Below are positions 60,031 to 64,000 of a stretch of 64,000 bases of DNA, piece by piece. The stretch is from F22 sp963668535. Lineage in GTDB: Bacteria > Bacteroidota > Bacteroidia > Bacteroidales > Bacteroidaceae. The stretch lies in NCBI GenBank assembly GCA_963668535.1, contig OY764867.1:2046001-2110000 (forward strand), given 5' to 3'. Position 1 is the first letter of the stretch. Each line of letters begins with the position of its first letter. A program made the position numbers and the translations under genes. The notes beneath the pieces are model-generated. The model had not been told where the DNA came from. It ran no database searches and saw only the letters and a list, made by a program, of their open reading frames with translations.

Positions 60031-60041
60031 GGAACTCCTTT
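60012..60041. terminator. Hairpin overlapping the pabA stop
   Basis: AAAGGAG (60012-60018) pairs with CTCCTTT (60035-60041), then one mismatch and TCC/GGA. T/A-rich sequence follows. It lies over the stop codon and serves pabA, perhaps also the convergent small gene. Confidence 0.65.
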
Positions 60042-60105
60042 ATATATTGTACTAAATTGCTATTTTTTATTGTTTGAAATACGATCTATACTCTGCTAAC
60101 AGCCT

Positions 60106-60393
60106 TTATTCAAATTCTTCGTCAAGACGAATTTCGATATATGAATCGCGTACCATTAGTTGTGATCCTGGTAGTCTCTGAATAATAAGCTCAAGAGTAA
60201 TATACGCAGCTGCAAGCTCTACTTCGTAGTAAGGAAAAACATCCTTTCCTGAAGCAGCTTCTGGAATGCGTTCTTTGAGTAGTCGAGCAGATTGCTCGTA
60301 CGCACGCCAAATATTGCCGCTCAAATATAGATATATTCGGTTTTTATATTCTTTATTACGTTCTTCTAGCTCAATAATATCTATCAGATTCAT
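60106..60393 (-). CDS. Small conserved-looking hypothetical protein
   Basis: The 95-aa soluble protein is rich in Glu, Leu, Ile, Tyr and Arg and mostly helical, without signal or membrane segment. Residues 8-30 form a charged helix (ELEERNKEYKNRIYLYLSG) and the end is acidic. I do not recognise the family. A perfect -7 box TACTTTTG (60400-60407, minus) ends 6 nt before the ATG, which supports a real gene, probably with a near-leaderless mRNA. It lies between pabA and nspC. Confidence 0.6.
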   Translation of the reverse strand: MNLIDIIELEERNKEYKNRIYLYLSGNIWRAYEQSARLLKERIPEAASGKDVFPYYEVELAAAYITLELIIQRLPGSQLMVRDSYIEIRLDEEFE

Positions 60394-60399
60394 AGATCA

Positions 60400-60407
60400 C
60401 AAAAGTA
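60400..60407 (-). promoter_or_regulatory. -7 box 6 nt from the small gene start
   Basis: TACTTTTG on the minus strand ends 6 nt before the ATG at 60393, as in pabA and pabB. The -33 region has no clear TTTG. Confidence 0.5.
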
Positions 60408-60486
60408 TTTCGTTGTTTATACAATATTGCACGACAAATATAGCGATTTTTTAGTACAAACCAACTGCATAAATAAAAAGATTTTG

Positions 60487-60494
60487 TATTTTTG
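60487..60494 (+). promoter_or_regulatory. -7 box for nspC
   Basis: TATTTTTG lies 59 bp before the nspC ATG at 60554. No -33 TTTG at the right distance. Confidence 0.45.
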
Positions 60495-60553
60495 TTTGTG
60501 TCAATATAGAGGATGTATTGTACGATTGAATTAAGATATTAAAATAGGAGCCT

Positions 60554-61702
60554 ATGATTAATTATAACCAATTCCCAAATCCTTGTTATATACTCGATGA
60601 AGCTAAACTTCGCGATAATTTATCTGTGATTGCTAATGTAGCTAAAGCTGCTGATGTTGAAATCATTCTGGCTTTTAAAGCATTTGCGTTGTGGAAGACA
60701 TTTCCGATATTTAAAGAATATATTTGCTATACGACTGCCAGCAGCTTGAATGAAGCTCGTTTGTCTTACGAAGAATTTGGAACAAAAGCTCATACATACT
60801 CACCTGCTTATGTAGACGAAGAGATTGATGCCATGTTGCGCTGTAGTAGTCATATCACTTTTAATAGTCTCTCACAATATAAGCGCTATTATAAACGAGC
60901 AATAGCTGCCGAAGTGAGTTGTGGGTTGAGAGTCAATCCAGAATATTCGGAAGTGGAGACTGAAATATATAATCCATGTGCGCCTGGTACTCGTTTTGGC
61001 TTGACTCATGATCAATTACCAGTTTTCTTGCCTAGAGGAATAGATGGTTTTCACTGTCATACTTTATGTGAATCCAGTTCTTATGAGTTTGAACGTACCC
61101 TAAAACATATTGAAGAAAAGTTTAGTTCATGGTTTGATCAGTTGAAGTGGATCAATCTTGGTGGCGGTCATTTGATGACCAGAGATGATTATGATCGTAA
61201 ACATCTTATTAAAGTGCTTAAAGGGTTCAAGAGTCGTTATCCTCATCTGCATGTTATTTTAGAACCAGGTTCTGCTTTTGCTTGGCAGGTAGGTGATTTG
61301 ACAGCAAGAGTTGTTGATATCGTAGAAAATAGTGGTATCAAAACGGCAGTGTTGAATGTCAGTTTTTCTTGTCATATGCCTGATTGTTTGGAGATGCCAT
61401 ATCATCCAGTCATTGATGGAGCATCACATGTCGATGTGTTGCCAAGTGAAGGAGATGAAAAGACCTATCGTTTAGGAGGTAATAGTTGTTTGAGTGGAGA
61501 TTATATGGGATATTGGACTTTTGATGCACCCCTTCAAGTGGGGCAGGTACTCGTATTGAAAGATATGATCCATTATACAACAGTGAAGACCAATATGTTT
61601 AACGGAGTGAGTCATCCTACAATTGCAATTCAACACGTAGATGGTAGTCCAGATATATTGCGTCAATTCTCGTATTTTGATTATAAAGATAGGATGGATT
61701 AA
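60554..61702 (+). CDS. nspC: Carboxynorspermidine/carboxyspermidine decarboxylase
   Basis: The 382-aa PLP enzyme of alanine-racemase fold removes CO2 from carboxyspermidine or carboxynorspermidine in the alternative polyamine pathway. It starts NQFPNPCYILDEAKLRDNL, with the PLP Lys in ILAFKAFALWK (Lys42), GFHCHTLCESSSYE, the phosphate site GGGHLMT, HVILEPGSA, and the C-terminal GGNSCLSGDYMG with the catalytic Cys-Asp. No partner dehydrogenase is in the window. Its stop overlaps the start of the next gene (TAATG), so they are coupled. Confidence 0.95.
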   Translation: MINYNQFPNPCYILDEAKLRDNLSVIANVAKAADVEIILAFKAFALWKTFPIFKEYICYTTASSLNEARLSYEEFGTKAHTYSPAYVDEEIDAMLRCSSHITFNSLSQYKRYYKRAIAAEVSCGLRVNPEYSEVETEIYNPCAPGTRFGLTHDQLPVFLPRGIDGFHCHTLCESSSYEFERTLKHIEEKFSSWFDQLKWINLGGGHLMTRDDYDRKHLIKVLKGFKSRYPHLHVILEPGSAFAWQVGDLTARVVDIVENSGIKTAVLNVSFSCHMPDCLEMPYHPVIDGASHVDVLPSEGDEKTYRLGGNSCLSGDYMGYWTFDAPLQVGQVLVLKDMIHYTTVKTNMFNGVSHPTIAIQHVDGSPDILRQFSYFDYKDRMD

Positions 61703-62349
61703 TGAAGAGCCCATTATTGTTAGAGACTATATTGGTACGTCAAGGAAAGGCTTCTTTTTTACAACTCCATGAAGACCGCGTGTTTCGTACGGCACGAGAT
61801 TATGGTTTCCCTGTTCTTATAGCCCAAAAAATAGTTGCTATTTTTGATGAGGTTATTCAAGATCATCTGGCGTCTTATATTTCGCTTGAGGATCATAAAT
61901 GTCGTGTCTTGTATGAGCTGGTGGAAGATGAAGAAGTATCTATAGTCATACATGAAGTGACAATGACTCCTTATGCAATTCGTGCGATAAATAGTCTTCA
62001 GATAATGGATGGACACCATCTTGATTATCATCATAAGTTTGCGGATCGTACTGCTATTAATCGTTTAGTCGATAATAGAAAACTTGATTGTGACGATGTC
62101 TTAATTGTTCAAGATGGTTTGGTTACGGATACGAGTTACTGTAATATTGTCTTTCAGAAAGACGATGTGTTGCATACGCCAAAGAAACCGTTGTTGGCTG
62201 GTGTTAGAAGAGCGCATCTATTGTTATCTCATCAAGTTATAGTTAAAGATATTTATGTTGATCAGATAAACCGGTATGATCGAGTACACCTGATAAATGC
62301 CATGATAGATCTTGGGGAATCTACTGTAGATGTTGCATCTATCCAATAA
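61702..62349 (+). CDS. Class IV aminotransferase, aminodeoxychorismate lyase-like (PabC)
   Basis: The 215-aa PLP protein has the Lys site LDYHHKFADR (Lys112), LIVQDGLVTDTSYCNIVF near 135-151 and a late TPKKPLLAGVRRAHLL. This is a compact form of the branched-chain/PabC fold; the short length and class IV motifs are usual in Bacteroidota. Because pabA and pabB lie 1.7-3 kb away, aminodeoxychorismate lyase is the likeliest role: the last step to p-aminobenzoate. D-amino acid or branched-chain activity is not excluded. It overlaps nspC by one base. Confidence 0.82.
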   Translation: MKSPLLLETILVRQGKASFLQLHEDRVFRTARDYGFPVLIAQKIVAIFDEVIQDHLASYISLEDHKCRVLYELVEDEEVSIVIHEVTMTPYAIRAINSLQIMDGHHLDYHHKFADRTAINRLVDNRKLDCDDVLIVQDGLVTDTSYCNIVFQKDDVLHTPKKPLLAGVRRAHLLLSHQVIVKDIYVDQINRYDRVHLINAMIDLGESTVDVASIQ

Positions 62350-62353
62350 TAGT

Positions 62354-62385
62354 ATACGGGGTACGCAAAAATGCGTACCCCGTAT
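62354..62385. terminator. Hairpin between the PabC-like gene and manC
   Basis: A perfect 14-bp stem (ATACGGGGTACGCA and complement) with an AAAA loop. There is no T run next to it; the stem is GC-rich. It serves two convergent genes. Confidence 0.78.
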
Positions 62386-62409
62386 GGTATCTAAATAAAT
62401 CAGTTCTTT

Positions 62410-63474
62410 TTATTTTGTGCTTTTAGCAATTAGATCTTTTACATGATTATCATCTTTGCGAGGACATATCATGAGTACGTCGTCAGTGTCTATTACTAGA
62501 AGATTTTCTACACCATCTACGATGACACGTTTATCAGATACTATACTTTTGATGAGGCATGATTGCGTGTCGGTAATGAGCACATCATTACCAGCTACCA
62601 CATTGTTGTGCTCATCTTTATTTAGTTGGGTATATAGGGCTCCCCAAGAACCAATATCATTCCATCCAAATTCTGCACAACGCACCTTCACGAGTTCAGC
62701 GCGTTCCATGACGCCATAGTCAATTGATATACTACGTGATTTCTCGAAGGCATCATTTACAGCAGCTTGTTCATGGTCTGTCCCATACTCTCCACTTATT
62801 GTGTCGAAGAGGGTTGCGATATCGGGCAAGTGTTGGCTGAGATTTTTACAGATACTATCTGCGCTCCATACAAACATGCCAGAATTCCATACGAAATGTC
62901 CTGTTGTTAAAAAGGCTTTAGCTCGTTCAAGTTCTGGCTTTTCTTTAAATGCAGATACACGTTTAAAGGTTTGATGTGTATCTGTTTCATCAATTTGTAT
63001 ATACCCATATTCTGTAGCCGGAAATGTAGGAGTGATACCAATAGTCATTAAGCAGTCATTGTGTGCTGCGTAGTCAAGAGATTCTTGAATAACAGTTTCA
63101 AAAGTACTCACGTCTTCTACATAGTGGTCACTTGGAGTAACGACCATAGTCGCATCTGGATTCATGCTTTTTAGTTTGTAAGCAGCGTAAGCAATACATG
63201 GTGCTGTATTACGACGCATAGGTTCGCAAAGTACTTGCTCCGGCTTTAGCATAGGAAGTTGTTCTAGCACTAAATCTTTATATGCTGCTCCAGTCATAAC
63301 CAAGAAATGATCATTGGCAATAAATGAGCTGAATCGTTCATAGGTAAGTTGAATAAACGTTTTTCCAATGCCCAATGCATCAACAAACTGTTTGGGACGT
63401 TCTGTGCGGCTCAAAGGCCAAAAACGAGAGCCAATACCGCCAGCCATAATGACGCAATAAGTGTTTTGATTCAT
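62410..63474 (-). CDS. manC: Mannose-1-phosphate guanylyltransferase
   Basis: The 354-aa enzyme makes GDP-mannose for surface glycans. It has MAGGIGSRFWPLSRTERPKQF near 12 (nucleotide-binding G-G-x-G-x-R), MVVTPSDHYV near 110, FKEKPELERA near 173, and FVWNSGMF and FGWNDIGSWG later. The short form lacks the C-terminal isomerase domain. On the minus strand a promoter (TTTG-N18-TATCTTTG, 63554-63583) lies 79 bp upstream. Confidence 0.94.
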   Translation of the reverse strand: MNQNTYCVIMAGGIGSRFWPLSRTERPKQFVDALGIGKTFIQLTYERFSSFIANDHFLVMTGAAYKDLVLEQLPMLKPEQVLCEPMRRNTAPCIAYAAYKLKSMNPDATMVVTPSDHYVEDVSTFETVIQESLDYAAHNDCLMTIGITPTFPATEYGYIQIDETDTHQTFKRVSAFKEKPELERAKAFLTTGHFVWNSGMFVWSADSICKNLSQHLPDIATLFDTISGEYGTDHEQAAVNDAFEKSRSISIDYGVMERAELVKVRCAEFGWNDIGSWGALYTQLNKDEHNNVVAGNDVLITDTQSCLIKSIVSDKRVIVDGVENLLVIDTDDVLMICPRKDDNHVKDLIAKSTK

Positions 63475-63553
63475 ATCGGTGTATAGTTAAAATATAGTCA
63501 TTATTTTATGTAATTTTTGTTGTGTTACACGTATTTACAACAATCGAACAGGT

Positions 63554-63583
63554 CAAAGATACAAAATGTACTTGGACTGCAAA
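63554..63583 (-). promoter_or_regulatory. manC promoter
   Basis: On the minus strand TTTG (63583-63580), an 18-bp spacer and TATCTTTG (63561-63554). The spacer is one base short of the most common length. Confidence 0.55.
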
Positions 63584-63749
63584 AATATCAAACTATAAAT
63601 ATTAGAGGACTTGTGATTTAACGCGGATTTAACAGTTTGGAGTTCCAGGATCAACGCATATAAAGAACCTTGGAGTTAAATTAAGGCGAAATAAGGGTAC
63701 AATAGCCATTTTTTAGGACAAAACATTTTTTTTTGTGGGGGATAAGCCG

Positions 63750-63757
63750 TATCTTTG
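63750..63757 (+). promoter_or_regulatory. -7 box for gyrA
   Basis: TATCTTTG matches the consensus. The ATG at 63831 is 73 bp downstream. Confidence 0.5.
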
Positions 63758-63830
63758 AATGTTTTTGAGTAGAAATGCTCTTTATCCTAATCATTGGAAA
63801 ATAGAACAATATATTTATATACATAAGTAA

Positions 63831-64000
63831 ATGCAAGAAGATAAGATTATTAAGATCAATATTGAGGACGAAATGAAGTCTTCTTATATTGACTATTCGA
63901 TGTCTGTGATCGTGTCGCGTGCCCTTCCTGATGTGCGTGATGGATTTAAACCAGTGCATCGTCGTATCTTGTATGGTATGGCTGAGCTAGGAAATACTCA
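63831..64000 (+). CDS. gyrA: DNA gyrase subunit A, N-terminal fragment
   Basis: The first 56 codons are present and the gene runs off the right edge. They contain IIKINIEDEMKSSYIDYSM, SVIVSRALPDVRDGFKPVHR and RILYGMAELGN, the invariable start of the GyrA winged-helix domain. The quinolone-resistance region and the active-site Tyr lie beyond the window. The EDEMKSSYIDYSM opening is that of GyrA rather than ParC. A -7 box lies at 63750-63757. Confidence 0.95.
   Translation, partial: MQEDKIIKINIEDEMKSSYIDYSMSVIVSRALPDVRDGFKPVHRRILYGMAELGNT

Larger units (their letters stand above)
63475..63830. other. 356-bp region between manC and gyrA
   Basis: It holds the manC promoter (minus, 63554-63583) and a gyrA -7 box TATCTTTG (63750-63757, plus). 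In between, two weak 33-bp-spaced repeats (ACGC at 63621 and 63654, TTGGAGTT at 63637 and 63670) occur. No gene is evident. Confidence 0.6.

Noticed and set aside
63621..63686. Two 33-bp units upstream of gyrA (ACGC and TTGGAGTT in register)
   Set aside because: By my count only about 18 of 33 positions match; too weak to call iterons or an origin without a statistical test.

Overview
The window is chromosomal housekeeping DNA from a member of the Bacteroidota, most likely the order Bacteroidales. The evidence is: many promoters of the Bacteroidota type (a -7 box TAnnTTTG, several with TTTG or TTG 19-20 bp upstream); a complete Na+-translocating NADH:quinone reductase operon (nqrA-F); an Rpb6-type RNA polymerase omega next to bamD; a Rho with a very long disordered insert; a FeoA-FeoB fusion; and several small families I recognise as Bacteroidota-restricted (DUF4290, DUF4293, DUF4834). 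By eye the GC content is near 40%. The genus cannot be fixed from this. I see no phage, transposase, integrase, CRISPR array or rRNA operon.

Layout. 1-5 kb: the start of a TrmH-family methyltransferase, a BamA/TamA-like outer-membrane lipoprotein, an alpha/beta-hydrolase-like protein and a membrane LytTR regulator. 4.9-5.3 kb: two identical tRNA-Cys genes. 5.4-9.7 kb: iron uptake (Cys-rich partner and FeoAB) and an S41 protease lipoprotein. 9.8-14 kb: a degenerate aldose epimerase and a receiver-PEP-synthase-like fusion. 14-20 kb: nqrABCDEF. 20.4-24 kb: serine synthesis (serC, serA) with a DUF1015 gene behind a structured leader. 24.0-24.35 kb: an unusual mosaic of palindromic 21-22-bp repeats. 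24.5-31 kb: YigZ/IMPACT, an HpaII-like endonuclease homologue without a methylase, PIN-PhoH, folC, rlmB and a metallo-hydrolase. 31-38 kb: dnaE-trxA (minus) diverging from psd-pssA-DUF4834. 37.8-44.8 kb: a methyltransferase, tilS, rho, ffh and folD. 44.9-46.7 kb: tRNA-His and bamD-rpoZ-DUF4293. 46.8-50.2 kb (minus): rimM, murA, DUF4290 and tsaB. 50.3-53.2 kb: yicC-gmk-nadD facing lipA. 53.3-57.6 kb: a DPP IV, a TIGR01212 radical-SAM protein and map. 57.7-62.4 kb: gph, pabB diverging from pabA, nspC and a pabC-like gene. 62.4-64 kb: manC and the start of gyrA.

Functional links: nqr supplies sodium-motive force. pabB, pabA and the PabC-like enzyme could supply p-aminobenzoate for the folate pathway that folC and folD also serve. 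psd and pssA make phosphatidylethanolamine. bamD and the BamA/TamA-like protein belong to outer-membrane assembly. rho, ffh, rpoZ, gmk, dnaE and gyrA are core information processing.

The most unusual signals are non-coding. One is a dispersed element seen twice, at 24.1 kb on the plus strand and 53.3 kb on the minus strand: an inverted unit followed by three 21-bp direct units with the core ATYTAAGGC. It sits beside two other palindromic families with about 22-bp spacing. Others are a 44-bp perfect palindrome before phoH and a set of genes (pabA, pabB, the 60.1-kb small gene and the TIGR01212 gene) whose -7 boxes lie only 4-6 nt from the start codon, which suggests leaderless mRNAs.
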